From the NCBI RefSeq assembly GCF_003730115.1, contig NZ_RJVP01000002.1:248001-312000 (forward strand): a DNA stretch of 64,000 bases. Reading direction: 5' to 3'. The notes below the pieces were generated by a model. The model searched no databases, was not told the origin of the DNA, and worked only from the letters and a program-made list of their open reading frames with translations. This DNA is from Pseudomethylobacillus aquaticus. GTDB lineage: Bacteria > Pseudomonadota > Gammaproteobacteria > Burkholderiales > Methylophilaceae. Positions 25,528-33,573 of the stretch are shown piece by piece (position 1 is the stretch's first letter; each line of letters begins with the position of its first letter). The translations under genes were made by a program, and so were the position numbers.

Positions 25528-26565
25528 TCATTGTGGCTGGGAACGCACGCTTTCCGCCAAGTCAGCATCCAGTGATTCCAGTCTGGTCATCAGACTGGCG
25601 TATCCACCAGTATCCCCTTCCTGTCGGGCCAGGCTGGCCAGCGCCGCGATGCTGCTGGCGTGTTTGGCGTTGTATTGCAGGGCCGTGGCATAAGCCGGTT
25701 TGGCCAGGCTGGGTTCGCCCTGCTGTTGCAGTGCCAAGGCCCGGTAATAGTGGGCTTCGGCATTCAATGGCTCGGCTTGCACCCAGGCGGCAGCGATCTG
25801 CTGTACGCTTTTCCAGTCTTTGTTCTGCATGGGGATCACCACCTGCATCAGGAACGGCCGATCTGCCGGTGGCGCATCCCAGAAGGGGCGTGTGCCGTCG
25901 CTGACCTTGAGTTGTTCTTGATCACTCGCCAGCAAGGTTTTGAGCCAGTTGACGCCCACGGCGTAAAAATAGCTGTTGCGCCCCGGACTTTTGAAGGTGC
26001 TGAGGCCGATCAGCTCGCCCTGTTCGTTGAACACCGGGCTGCCGCTGGCACCCAGCACAAAGGAGGTGGAGACGCGCAGGATGTGCCCATCGTCCAGCGG
26101 ATATATGGCCTTGATGTTGCCGAAGGTGGTTTGCGGCTTGGGTGGTCCGCCTGGAAAGCCGATCGAGAAGATGCCCTGTTCGTACTCTAGGTGCGCGCTG
26201 TCGCCCAGCGGTACTGGCTTGAATGGCAGGTATTTGAAACGCAGGATGCAGATGTCATGGCGCCAGTCTTCCTTGATGGCCACCGGGCTATGCGTCTCGC
26301 CGGAGGCCGCGATATTGATGCCGCTGGCACTGCCCAGCACATGGCAATTGGTGGCCACATGGTTCTCCGCGACTACTACGCCGGACCCCACACCCTGGCC
26401 GCCGTCACGCGTCACGGTATGGATCTTGACGATGGAGCCTTTCAGTTTGTATACCGCCTCGGGCTTGGGTTCCGCGGCAGCATGGGCGCTGCACACCAGG
26501 CTGAAGGCGAGAAGCAAGGCGGCAAGCATCGTTGTGAGTGTATGGTCAGCGCTATCTTCAGGCAT
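25528..26565 (-). CDS. second secreted trypsin-like serine protease with helical-repeat tail
   Basis: This 345-residue paralogue of the protease at 386-1402 has the same layout: signal peptide ending CSAHA, protease domain, then TPR-like helices (NAEAHYYRALALQQQ). The triad is His75 in ATNCHVLG, Asp104 in DWRHDICIL and Ser175 in LGASGSPVF. The nucleophile context differs from the GDSGGG of the first copy and is closer to HtrA-type proteases. The start at 26565 follows GGAGAG; an ATG at 26586 would add seven residues. It is convergent with the MOSC gene, with 19 bases between stops. Confidence 0.85.
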   Translation of the reverse strand: MPEDSADHTLTTMLAALLLAFSLVCSAHAAAEPKPEAVYKLKGSIVKIHTVTRDGGQGVGSGVVVAENHVATNCHVLGSASGINIAASGETHSPVAIKEDWRHDICILRFKYLPFKPVPLGDSAHLEYEQGIFSIGFPGGPPKPQTTFGNIKAIYPLDDGHILRVSTSFVLGASGSPVFNEQGELIGLSTFKSPGRNSYFYAVGVNWLKTLLASDQEQLKVSDGTRPFWDAPPADRPFLMQVVIPMQNKDWKSVQQIAAAWVQAEPLNAEAHYYRALALQQQGEPSLAKPAYATALQYNAKHASSIAALASLARQEGDTGGYASLMTRLESLDADLAESVRSQPQ

Positions 26566-26633
26566 GTGCTCTCCGCGTGTTGTCATCTTTGACCTGTAAA
26601 TTCAGGCATTACCGGCTTGTGACATTGCCAAGT

Positions 26634-27887
26634 TTATTTTAGTGCCAGCTTCCACAACGAGGTGAGCTCGCGACTGCGTGCCTGATGCAGCGGATCATCA
26701 TGATCCTGGCTTTTGGGGTGCTGAGGCCGGGTATCCAGCCGTTGCATCACCTGCAAGCCAGCCGTATCTATCCAGTCCAGCAGTTGAGCGCGATCACGCA
26801 GGCCCAGATGCTCGGCGATGTCGGACAGGATCAACCAGCCTTCACCGCCAGGCAGCAGGTGCGCTGCCAGCCCGGCAAGAAAACTGCGCAGCATGCGACT
26901 GTCCGGGTCGTAGATGGCGTATTCCACCGGTGCGCTGGGGCGTGCCGGGATCCAGGGCGGATTACACACGATGAGTGCCGCCTGTCCGTCCGGGAACATG
27001 TCGGTTGCCAGCAACTGCACCTGCTGTGTGTACTGCAAACGTTGCAGGTTGTCGGCCGCGCAGGCCAGCGCGCGAGGGTCCTGATCGGTGGCGATCACCT
27101 TGCTGATGCCACGCTTGGCCAGCATGGCCGCCAGCACGCCGGTGCCGGTGCCGATGTCGAACGCCAGACTGTGCTGCTGCAAGGCGGCGGGCAGCGCGGC
27201 TTCTGCAAGCAGGGCCACATACTCACCACGCACGGGGGAGAACACCCCATAGCGCGGGTGGATCCTGCCGTTCAAGGCCGTCACCTCCACGCCCTGCCGG
27301 TACCATTCATAAGCGCCTGTCACGCCCTGCAGGGCGCGCAGGGACACGGCGCCGGGCAGGACCGCCTCGCAGTTTGTCTGCTCTTCATGGCTAGTTTGAT
27401 CTTCACTGCTGGCCTGATTGTGGCTGGCCGTTTGGTGACTCGTTTGATAGGGGCCCCACGCTGCCTCGCAGGCGGCCTGCACATCGGGGGCACGTCGCAA
27501 GGGGATGTGGTAATCCTGCTGCAGCGGGATCAGCAGCATCCCCAAGGTGTTGGCGCGTTGTGCCTGCGATTGACGGTGCTGGTGGAAGGCCTCTGCAGGG
27601 TTGTCATGGTGGATGGCCTTGCGTTTGCTTGCACGGCTGTCCATGCGTCTGGCCATGGCTTGTAGCAGCTGGCGCGCATTGTGATAATCGCCTTGCCAGA
27701 GTAGCGCGGTGCCGCTGCTGGCCAGCCGGAATGCCTCATCGGCACTGAGGCGGTCATCGACCGCCATCACGCGTTTGGGTCCGGGCGCGGATTTATCTGA
27801 ATACCAGCGTGCCTTGCGCAGCCGGGATGCGCCGTCGGGGGTGGTTTCAGTCCACTGGATGCAGGGGGTGGTGGTGTTGGAGGGCAT
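26634..27887 (-). CDS. class I SAM-dependent methyltransferase
   Basis: This 417-residue protein has a C-terminal Rossmann methyltransferase domain: SAM site LAFDIGTGTGVLAAMLAKRG and the NPPW motif (IVCNPPWIP) used by enzymes that methylate amide or amine nitrogens, such as PrmC and RsmC relatives. The N-terminal 190 residues are family-specific and include a low-complexity stretch rich in Gln, Ser, Thr and His (roughly residues 148-170). The target may be RNA or protein and cannot be assigned. The gene is divergent from pqqA with 197 bases between starts. Confidence 0.8.
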   Translation of the reverse strand: MPSNTTTPCIQWTETTPDGASRLRKARWYSDKSAPGPKRVMAVDDRLSADEAFRLASSGTALLWQGDYHNARQLLQAMARRMDSRASKRKAIHHDNPAEAFHQHRQSQAQRANTLGMLLIPLQQDYHIPLRRAPDVQAACEAAWGPYQTSHQTASHNQASSEDQTSHEEQTNCEAVLPGAVSLRALQGVTGAYEWYRQGVEVTALNGRIHPRYGVFSPVRGEYVALLAEAALPAALQQHSLAFDIGTGTGVLAAMLAKRGISKVIATDQDPRALACAADNLQRLQYTQQVQLLATDMFPDGQAALIVCNPPWIPARPSAPVEYAIYDPDSRMLRSFLAGLAAHLLPGGEGWLILSDIAEHLGLRDRAQLLDWIDTAGLQVMQRLDTRPQHPKSQDHDDPLHQARSRELTSLWKLALK

Positions 27888-28084
27888 GCGGTTTGTATCC
27901 GGGCTGTTTGTATAGACTCAGCGTGTAAACCAGCCTGTGTTCATGGAAATCCGCATGGGGGATTCATGAATGCGGGCGTGTGGCGCCAAGACGAAGTTGC
28001 CATAATGCACTCACACCACGCACTTGCACCAGTCTGTAGAGCGCGGTGCTGAAAAACTTTCCAATCTTGTTTAGGAGAATCATC

Positions 28085-28156
28085 ATGTGGACCACCCCAG
28101 CTGCTACCGAAATGCGTTTTGGCTTTGAAGTGACGATGTACGTTTGCAACCGTTAA
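28085..28156 (+). CDS. pqqA: PqqA, PQQ precursor peptide, 23 aa
   Basis: PqqA is the ribosomal peptide from which pyrroloquinoline quinone is built; PqqE links its Glu and Tyr side chains. The peptide reads [19 protein letters not shown] followed by VCNR. The defining E-V-T-M-Y core is intact, with Glu15 and Tyr19 at the required spacing, and the length is normal. AGGAGA at 28071-28076 is well placed. No pqqBCDE genes follow; the next gene is an unrelated hydrolase lipoprotein, so this is an orphan copy relying on a synthesis cluster elsewhere. Its last codons lie inside the first unit of a tandem repeat array. Confidence 0.93.
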   Translation: MWTTPAATEMRFGFEVTMYVCNR

Positions 28157-28166
28157 GGTTGCAAAC
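28142..28166 (+). promoter_or_regulatory. hairpin over the pqqA stop codon
   Basis: GTTTGCAACC and GGTTGCAAAC are perfect 10-base arms around a GTTAA loop that contains the pqqA TAA stop. Six A bases follow, not a T run, so this is not a classical terminator on the plus strand. It may stabilise the short pqqA mRNA. Confidence 0.65.
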
Positions 28167-28352
28167 AAAAAATAGCGCAACCGTTAAGCTTGCAAACAAG
28201 CGATAGCGCAACCGTTAAGCTTGCAAACAAGCGACAGCGCAACCATTGAGCTTGCGAACAAGCAATAGCGCAACCGCCAAGCTTGCAAACAAGCAATAGC
28301 GCAACCGCTAAAGTTGTAAGCAAGAAACAGCGTTACGGTCAAGCTTGCAAAG
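28146..28352 (+). repeat. 31-bp tandem repeat array starting inside pqqA
   Basis: Six 31-base units begin at 28146, 28177, 28208, 28239, 28270 and 28301, with a degenerate seventh from 28332. Each starts GCAACCG(T/C)(T/C)AAG or a close variant; units 2-5 contain GCTTG-CNAA-CAAGC, a 5-bp stem with a 4-base loop. Unit 1 supplies the last pqqA codons (Cys-Asn-Arg-stop), and units 2 and 3 repeat that sequence exactly. The units abut with no spacers, so this is not a CRISPR array. It fills most of the 321-base gap before the next gene. Confidence 0.9.
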
Positions 28353-28357
28353 ATCGT

Positions 28358-28387
28358 GACAAAAGGGGGCGTAAGCCTCCTTTTGTC
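28358..28387. terminator. terminator after the pqqA repeat array
   Basis: A 13-bp stem (GACAAAAGGGGGC with GCCTCCTTTTGTC, one G-T pair) closes on a GTAA loop. It ends the pqqA transcript after the repeats. Confidence 0.75.
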
Positions 28388-28477
28388 ATTTCAGCAGGGC
28401 TTTACAGCAGGCCCTGACAACGGTCTCTTTTGTGGGCACATGTTTTGTGTGCAAACCAGCTGGGCTATACTGCAGTC

Positions 28478-29560
28478 ATGCCAATTCGACCGCCATCCTG
28501 TTTCGTTCTGTTGCTGTTTTTGGCCTGCAGTGCCTGCACCCACCTCAATCCGCATTACGACGCCAACAAAGCGCATCACCGTGTCGATGGGTTCAGTAAT
28601 AACTACCTGCCTCCCATCAACGTGCCGTTTTCCGACATCGTGCGCTGGTACCGTGAAAGCAAGGGCAAACCAGCCGCTCCGTCGCAGTTCGTGCAGGGTT
28701 ATCACTTTCCGCTGGTGAAGACCGACACGGCGTTCCTGCGCAGCAATCGTACACAAACCACCTATACCTGGATCGGGCATGCCAGTGGGCTGGTGCAAAT
28801 GGGCGGCATCAATCTGCTCACCGATCCGATCTTTTCGGAGCGCGCCTCGCCTTTTTCCTGGCTAGGGCCCAAACGCAAGACGCCGCTACCGTTTCCGCTC
28901 AGTGAGTTGCCGCATATCGAGGTGGTGGTCATCTCCCATAATCACTATGACCATCTGGATCTGCCCACGCTGAAAGCGCTCAGCAAGCAGCCTGGAGGTT
29001 CGCCTTTGTTCCTGGTGCCGCTGGGCATGCAAAGCTGGATGAAGGCGCAGGGTCTGGCGAACAGCCTGGAGCTGGATTGGTGGCAACAGACCGAGCTGAA
29101 CGACGTGAAGCTGACCTTCGTGCCTGCACAGCACTGGTCGGCACGCGGCCTTGGTGACCGCAACCGGGTGCTGTGGGGCGGCTGGGTGGCGCAAGCGCCG
29201 AACTTCAGTTTCTATTATTCCGGCGACACTGGCTATTCCGCTGATTTTGCGGACATCGGTAGCCGCTTCGGCGGCTTCGATCTGGCCACCATCCCGGTGG
29301 GGGTGTACGAACCGCGCTGGTTCATCAAGAATCAGCATGTGAATCCAGAAGAGGCGGTGCAGATCCATCGTGATGTGAAAGCTCGCCAGTCCATCGGTGT
29401 GCACTGGGGCACCTTCGAGCTTTCTGATGAGCCTCTGGATCAGGTGATGGGCGACCTGCCCGCTGCCAGGGCCAGGCTGGGTGTGGCAGATGAGGCGTTC
29501 TTGCTGTTGCGCCATGGCGAGACACGCATCTTCGCTGGCCATGAGCGCCCTTCGCCATAA
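28478..29560 (+). CDS. metallo-beta-lactamase-fold hydrolase lipoprotein, NAPE-PLD-like
   Basis: This 360-residue protein has a lipobox (LACSAC in CFVLLLFLACSACTHL) and an MBL-fold domain of the NAPE-PLD/UlaG type. Metal motifs are visible: WIGHASGLVQMGGINLLTDP, VVISHNHYDHLD (the HxHxDH signature), FVPAQHWSARG, YYSGDTGYS and IGVHWGTFEL. Bacterial relatives are envelope-associated phosphodiesterases or lactonases of unclear substrate. It is not PqqB: despite the shared fold, the lipobox and NAPE-PLD motifs do not fit. The start at 28478 is chosen because it begins the signal peptide. Confidence 0.87.
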   Translation: MPIRPPSCFVLLLFLACSACTHLNPHYDANKAHHRVDGFSNNYLPPINVPFSDIVRWYRESKGKPAAPSQFVQGYHFPLVKTDTAFLRSNRTQTTYTWIGHASGLVQMGGINLLTDPIFSERASPFSWLGPKRKTPLPFPLSELPHIEVVVISHNHYDHLDLPTLKALSKQPGGSPLFLVPLGMQSWMKAQGLANSLELDWWQQTELNDVKLTFVPAQHWSARGLGDRNRVLWGGWVAQAPNFSFYYSGDTGYSADFADIGSRFGGFDLATIPVGVYEPRWFIKNQHVNPEEAVQIHRDVKARQSIGVHWGTFELSDEPLDQVMGDLPAARARLGVADEAFLLLRHGETRIFAGHERPSP

Positions 29561-29623
29561 TTCATGCTGAATTAAGTTTGACTGCCTAGAGTGTGCTTAC
29601 CACCACATTCAAAGGAGTACATC

Positions 29624-29971
29624 ATGACCCGTATGAACACCATGCTCAAGGCCGACTTCAAGCCGGTGCGATCCATGCTGCTGGCAGGCTTGCTGGCGAC
29701 TGCCAGTCTGGGCCTTGCCCATGCCGATGACGACCCAGCCAAGATGCAGCGCATCATCGAGGCGGCTGGCCTGATCAGTGTCGAGCAAGCGACAGAAAAA
29801 GCCCTGGTCGCCAAGCCAGGTACTGTGATCGAAGTCGAACTGGAGGATCGCAAATGGCCCAAAGGCTGGGATTATGAGTTCGAGATCGTCGATGCGGCCG
29901 GTGTCGAGTGGGATGTGGACATCGACGCCAAAACCGGTGAAACCCGCAAGGTCAGCCGCGACTGGTTCTAA
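29624..29971 (+). CDS. exported PepSY-domain protein, 115 aa
   Basis: This is a periplasmic protein with an N-terminal signal (roughly residues 18-34, ending LAHA). It has one PepSY domain: ISVEQATEKALVAKPGTVIEVELED, then YEFEIVDAAGVEWDVDIDAKTGE. PepSY domains are small alpha/beta modules that often inhibit or bind partners and commonly occur near two-component or haem-related systems; none is adjacent. AAGGAG precedes the ATG at 29624. The gene is followed by a strong hairpin at 29991-30017. Confidence 0.82.
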   Translation: MTRMNTMLKADFKPVRSMLLAGLLATASLGLAHADDDPAKMQRIIEAAGLISVEQATEKALVAKPGTVIEVELEDRKWPKGWDYEFEIVDAAGVEWDVDIDAKTGETRKVSRDWF

Positions 29972-29990
29972 GGTTATGGTTGCTCTACAG

Positions 29991-30017
29991 ACCCGCTCAC
30001 CGCTAAGGTGAGCGGGT
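29991..30017 (+). terminator. hairpin after the PepSY gene
   Basis: An 11-bp stem (ACCCGCTCACC with GGTGAGCGGGT) closes on a GCTAA loop. The T tail is poor, so termination may be partial. Confidence 0.65.
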
Positions 30018-30080
30018 CTGATGATTTCTGGCATCCTGATTGCTTCACACACGACCATCTATACGAGCAAGTGCAAGGCC

Positions 30081-30977
30081 ATGCGCATAACACCATTCCT
30101 GATCATTTCCTTGGTACTGGCACTGCCAGCCGCTGTCTATTACTGGCGTCTGGAGGCCTTGCTCTGGTATGGCTGGCACACGTACACGGCAGAAGCGCCT
30201 GCGGATGCCTTGCAGCTGCAGCATTACCAGGTGGTCATCGAAGGCGCCAGGATCGAAGGTCTGGCGGATGATGTTTCCGGCTTGACCCACAACCGCCATA
30301 CCGACACCTTGTTCACAGTGTTGAACCGCGAGCCGGTGGTGGCGGAGTTGTCACTGGATGGCAAGGTGTTGCGCAAGATGCTGGTACATGGCGTGAAGGA
30401 CATGGAAGGCATCACACATGTATCGGCTAATTTGTACGTGCTCGGTGACGAGAACGGCCAGCGATTGTTCGAGGTGGAGATCGACCAGGACACGCGCGAG
30501 ATCGACGTAAGCGCGGGCCGCGAGATCTCGCTGGATTTCGAAAAACGCAGCGTCAACAAAGGTCTGGAAGGCGTGTCCTGGGACGACGCAGGGCAGCGCC
30601 TGCTGGTGGTGAAGGAGCGTGACCCCCTGCGTTTGCTGTCCGTCGAAGGCTTGCTGGAGCGCGCCCATGTGATGCGCATCAAGAACCTGCAGGCCCCGGT
30701 TGACGCCCTGATCGGCTTGCGTGACCTGTCCTCGGTGACCGCAGACGATAACGGCCATTTCGTGCTACTCAGTGACGAATCAAAGCTGGCCGTAGAATTT
30801 GACACCGCCATGCAACCGGTCAGCATGCTGGCGCTGTGGGCAGGCTTTCACGGTCTGCACCGCAATGTGCCACAGGCCGAGGGTATCACCATAGGCACGG
30901 ACCGCAGCGTGTATATCGTCAGCGAACCCAATCTGTTCTATGTGTTCAAGCCGCCTGCCGGGTCACAGCAGGAATAG
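30081..30977 (+). CDS. SdiA-regulated (YjiK-like) beta-propeller protein
   Basis: The 298-residue product has one N-terminal membrane-anchor helix (ITPFLIISLVLALPAAVYYW) and a SdiA-regulated/YjiK domain. The typical segments are LADDVSGLTHNRHTDTLFTVLN, VHGVKDMEGITHVSANLYVLGDE, NKGLEGVSWDDAGQRLLVVKE and VPQAEGITIGTDRSVYIVSEPN. The fold is a calcium-binding beta propeller at the cell surface or periplasm; the function is not established. The start at 30081 is used, not an in-frame codon at 30021. Its last 15 bases overlap the convergent antiporter gene. Confidence 0.85.
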   Translation: MRITPFLIISLVLALPAAVYYWRLEALLWYGWHTYTAEAPADALQLQHYQVVIEGARIEGLADDVSGLTHNRHTDTLFTVLNREPVVAELSLDGKVLRKMLVHGVKDMEGITHVSANLYVLGDENGQRLFEVEIDQDTREIDVSAGREISLDFEKRSVNKGLEGVSWDDAGQRLLVVKERDPLRLLSVEGLLERAHVMRIKNLQAPVDALIGLRDLSSVTADDNGHFVLLSDESKLAVEFDTAMQPVSMLALWAGFHGLHRNVPQAEGITIGTDRSVYIVSEPNLFYVFKPPAGSQQE

Positions 30978-32222
30978 CAGCCCCGCCACCAGTGTGGGCA
31001 GCAAGGCCCCCAGCAGCAAGCCCAGCGCACCGATGGAATTGTCATTGAAGCCTGCTTTCAGCAGGGCCACCCCGGCCGGGTTGGGGGCATTGGCGATCAC
31101 GGTCAACCCGCCACCTGCGACCGCACCCGCCACCAGCATGTACTTGGCTTCATCCGAAATCCCCACGATCAGCGAACCCAGATAGGTCAGCGCGGCATTG
31201 TCGGTGATGGCGGTCAAGCCCAGCGCGCCAAAGAACAGTGCCAGCGGTTCCAGGCTGCTGACGATGGGTTGCAACCACCACTGCTGCATGCCACCCAGCA
31301 CCACCAGCCCGGCCAGGAAGAAGCCGACCAGCAGGCCCTCCTTGAGGATGAGGGGGTTCTGATAGCGCTTGTAGGCTTGTGTGTAGCCGATGAAGAACAT
31401 GAACAGGCCCATGAAGATCACCGGGTGATGCGCAAACATCACGACGCCGGCCAGAAACAGCAGATGCACGCCACTTACCAGCCAGGGCACGGCCTTGTCC
31501 TTGCTCACATCCTTGGCGGCCTGTATGTGTTTGCGCAATAAAAAAGTCACCACCGTGGCGTTGATCAGCACCGCGATCGCCGCTTTCCAGCCGAAATTGG
31601 CCGCCATGAAGGCGCTGTCCCATTGCCAGGTGGCTGCCACCATCAGCACCGGCGGTGCGGCGAATGAGGTCAGCGTGCCGCCTATGGAGACATTGACGAA
31701 CAGGACTCCCAGTGCGCCATATTTGAGCCATTCCGGCACGCCGCGACAGAAGATCTGCGGTGCCAGCATCAGCGCTGCCAGGGTCATGGCAGCAGGCTCA
31801 GTGATCAGCGAGCCCAGCAAAGGCACGGCCGCAAGCCCCAGCCACACCAGTGCGGTAGTAGTGGGGATGGGCACGATATTGGCGGTGATGGCCATGGCGC
31901 TGCGCACGAATTCCAGCACCGGGCGCGAGGCGGCTACCACCATCACCACGAATACGAACAAGGGCTCGGTATAATGCCGGGATTCGGCGTACGTGATCGC
32001 GTCTGCCCCGCTACCGACCACCGCCATCATGACGATCAGCACCATGGCCCAGAAGCCGAACACCACTTCCACCTCGCCTAGCAGATGGAAGATGCCACCG
32101 TGGGCAGGGTAGCGGTGCGCAAGGATCTCGAACGATTTGGCGCCGAAGGTGTGCAGCAGGGCAATGACAAACAAGACCAGACTGATCAGTTCTAGTGTGG
32201 ATACAGTGACGGAGGCGGTCAT
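30963..32222 (-). CDS. putative Na+/H+ antiporter (PF07399-type)
   Basis: This 419-residue protein has about 11-12 predicted helices. Features of the putative Na+/H+ antiporter family are ASRPVLEFVRSAMAITANIVP, the intramembrane SIGGTLTSFAAPPVLMVAATW and TAITDNAALTYLGSLIVG, the last two resembling the paired acidic and polar loops of ion-transporter folds such as NhaD/ArsB. Ion selectivity is not proven. AGGAA precedes the ATG. It is a single gene whose 3' end overlaps the neighbouring convergent gene by 15 bases. Confidence 0.8.
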   Translation of the reverse strand: MTASVTVSTLELISLVLFVIALLHTFGAKSFEILAHRYPAHGGIFHLLGEVEVVFGFWAMVLIVMMAVVGSGADAITYAESRHYTEPLFVFVVMVVAASRPVLEFVRSAMAITANIVPIPTTTALVWLGLAAVPLLGSLITEPAAMTLAALMLAPQIFCRGVPEWLKYGALGVLFVNVSIGGTLTSFAAPPVLMVAATWQWDSAFMAANFGWKAAIAVLINATVVTFLLRKHIQAAKDVSKDKAVPWLVSGVHLLFLAGVVMFAHHPVIFMGLFMFFIGYTQAYKRYQNPLILKEGLLVGFFLAGLVVLGGMQQWWLQPIVSSLEPLALFFGALGLTAITDNAALTYLGSLIVGISDEAKYMLVAGAVAGGGLTVIANAPNPAGVALLKAGFNDNSIGALGLLLGALLPTLVAGLLFLL

Positions 32223-32350
32223 GGTGATTCCTGATAAGTGGTGTATGAATTATCGCACGATGTGCTGGCAGTGACGACCTGGCATGGCTGGTACTGGTCA
32301 GGCGTGCTGTGTAGAATCGAGATCAGCTTACTGTAGATTGGAGATGTGAC

Positions 32351-32542
32351 ATGCGTTTGTTATTGGCAATTTTCCTGCCCTGGCTGCAGTTCTTCACCAT
32401 TGGCCGTCCTATCGCTGGCATCATTTGTCTGATCCTGCAAGTCACGCTGATCGGCTGGATCCCGGCGGCGATCTGGTCCGTGTATGCACTCAGCGAATAC
32501 AACACGGACAAGAAGCTGGACCGCCTGCGTGGCGGTGATTGA
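32351..32542 (+). CDS. yqaE: YqaE/Pmp3-family membrane peptide, 63 aa
   Basis: This is a small proteolipid with two hydrophobic helices, FFTIGRPIAGIICLILQVTL and IPAAIWSVYALSEYN, matching the Pmp3/UPF0057 family that affects membrane potential and salt or stress tolerance. A basic C-terminal tail follows (TDKKLDRLRGGD). GGAG precedes the start. The yjbQ start lies about 10 bases downstream, so the two are probably one operon. Confidence 0.85.
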   Translation: MRLLLAIFLPWLQFFTIGRPIAGIICLILQVTLIGWIPAAIWSVYALSEYNTDKKLDRLRGGD

Positions 32543-32554
32543 GCGGAGATGACC

Positions 32555-32974
32555 ATGAAAAGTTATCGCAAGGAACTCTGGTTCAATCCGCCCACGCGCG
32601 TGGCCTTCATCAACATCACCGGACAGGTGCAGGAATGCTTGCGTGAAAGTGGTGTGCGTGAAGGGTTTGTGCTGGTGAACGCCATGCATATCACCGCCAG
32701 CGTGTTCATCAATGATGACGAGCGCGGCCTGCATCATGACTACACCCAGTGGCTGGAAAAACTGGCACCGCATGAGCCCATCAACAGTTACCGCCACAAT
32801 GACACCGGCGAAGACAATGCCGATGCGCACATGAAGCGTCAGGTGATGGGGCGTGAAGTGGTGGTGGCGATCACCGAGGGGCGTCTGGATTTTGGCCCTT
32901 GGGAACAGATCTTCTACGGTGAGTTCGATGGCCGCCGTAAAAAGCGCGTGCTGGTGAAGATCATCGGCGAATAG
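32555..32974 (+). CDS. yjbQ: YjbQ (UPF0047) family protein
   Basis: The 139-residue product has the UPF0047 signature: [40 protein letters not shown] and [39 protein letters not shown]. The family can show weak thiamin-phosphate synthase activity, though its physiological role is unsettled. The start at 32555 is preferred to 32549, since GGAG lies only one base before the latter and six before the former. It ends at a hairpin shared with the convergent CBS gene. Confidence 0.9.
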   Translation: MKSYRKELWFNPPTRVAFINITGQVQECLRESGVREGFVLVNAMHITASVFINDDERGLHHDYTQWLEKLAPHEPINSYRHNDTGEDNADAHMKRQVMGREVVVAITEGRLDFGPWEQIFYGEFDGRRKKRVLVKIIGE

Positions 32975-32992
32975 TCGCTGTGACCATGTTGT

Positions 32993-33028
32993 GGTTTGAG
33001 CCTATCCGCCATGAGACGGGCTCAAACC
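32993..33028. terminator. inverted repeat between yjbQ and the CBS gene
   Basis: GGTTTGAGCC and GGCTCAAACC form a 10-bp stem with a 16-base loop between convergent stop codons. No long T run is present, so it may act as a weak terminator or 3'-end stabiliser. Confidence 0.6.
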
Positions 33029-33034
33029 GCGGAT

Positions 33035-33463
33035 CTAACCCTGGATGTAGCTTTCCAGTTGCTTGATCAGAAACTGCTGGTAGGCGATGGTCTCCTTGAC
33101 CAGATCGCCTATGGACAGGATGCCGACCAGCTTGCCGTCATCCACTACGGGCAGATGGCGGATGCGACGCTCCGACATCAGGTTCATGCATTCTTCCACG
33201 GTCTGGTGGGAGGTCACCGTGACCAGCTGTGTGGACATGATCTCTTCCACGCGCGTGGTCTTCGAAGATTTACCTTTGACGATCACTTCACGCGCATAGT
33301 CGCGTTCCGACAGGATGCCGACCAGTTTGCCGTCATCGACCACGGTGATGGCCCCGATGTGCTTTTCAGCCAGGATCACCAGTGCTTCATAGACCGTGGC
33401 CTGGCCTGACACCGAGTAAACCGCATTGCCTTTGGTTTCCAGCAGTTGATGGACGGTTTTCAT
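33035..33463 (-). CDS. two-CBS-domain protein, 142 aa
   Basis: This is a cytosolic protein made of a single CBS pair. CBS1 includes TVYEALVILAEKHIGAITVVDDGKLVGILSERDY and CBS2 TVEECMNLMSERRIRHLPVVDDGKLVGILSIGDL; both keep the adenosine-nucleotide-binding turns. Such stand-alone pairs bind AMP, ATP or NAD(H) and often work as energy or stress sensors. No partner is encoded nearby. AGGAGG precedes the ATG. It is divergent from marR. Confidence 0.9.
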   Translation of the reverse strand: MKTVHQLLETKGNAVYSVSGQATVYEALVILAEKHIGAITVVDDGKLVGILSERDYAREVIVKGKSSKTTRVEEIMSTQLVTVTSHQTVEECMNLMSERRIRHLPVVDDGKLVGILSIGDLVKETIAYQQFLIKQLESYIQG

Positions 33464-33535
33464 GATGGCCTCCTCAATGTCGTTGTTGTTTTAAACAAAA
33501 ATATACACCTTAATTTCCATGGGCTAAAGCAAAGC

Positions 33536-33572
33536 TTGACATTGTTAGCTTCCTAACTATAATGTGGCTAAC
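33536..33572 (+). promoter_or_regulatory. consensus marR promoter with internal operator
   Basis: TTGACA (33536-33541) and TATAAT (33558-33563) are both perfect and 16 bases apart. An inverted repeat GTTAG-CTTC-CTAAC (33544-33557) fills the spacer. A third half-site, GCTAAC, follows at 33567-33572. The same repeat type recurs before the downstream gene, so it is the likely MarR operator. Confidence 0.85.
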
Positions 33573-33573
33573 T

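Noticed and set aside
28146-28352. CRISPR array
   Set aside because: The 31-bp units abut directly with no unique spacers and no cas genes are nearby.
28478-29560. PqqB following pqqA
   Set aside because: It is an MBL-fold protein like PqqB, but it has a lipobox and NAPE-PLD-type motifs, and a terminator separates it from pqqA.
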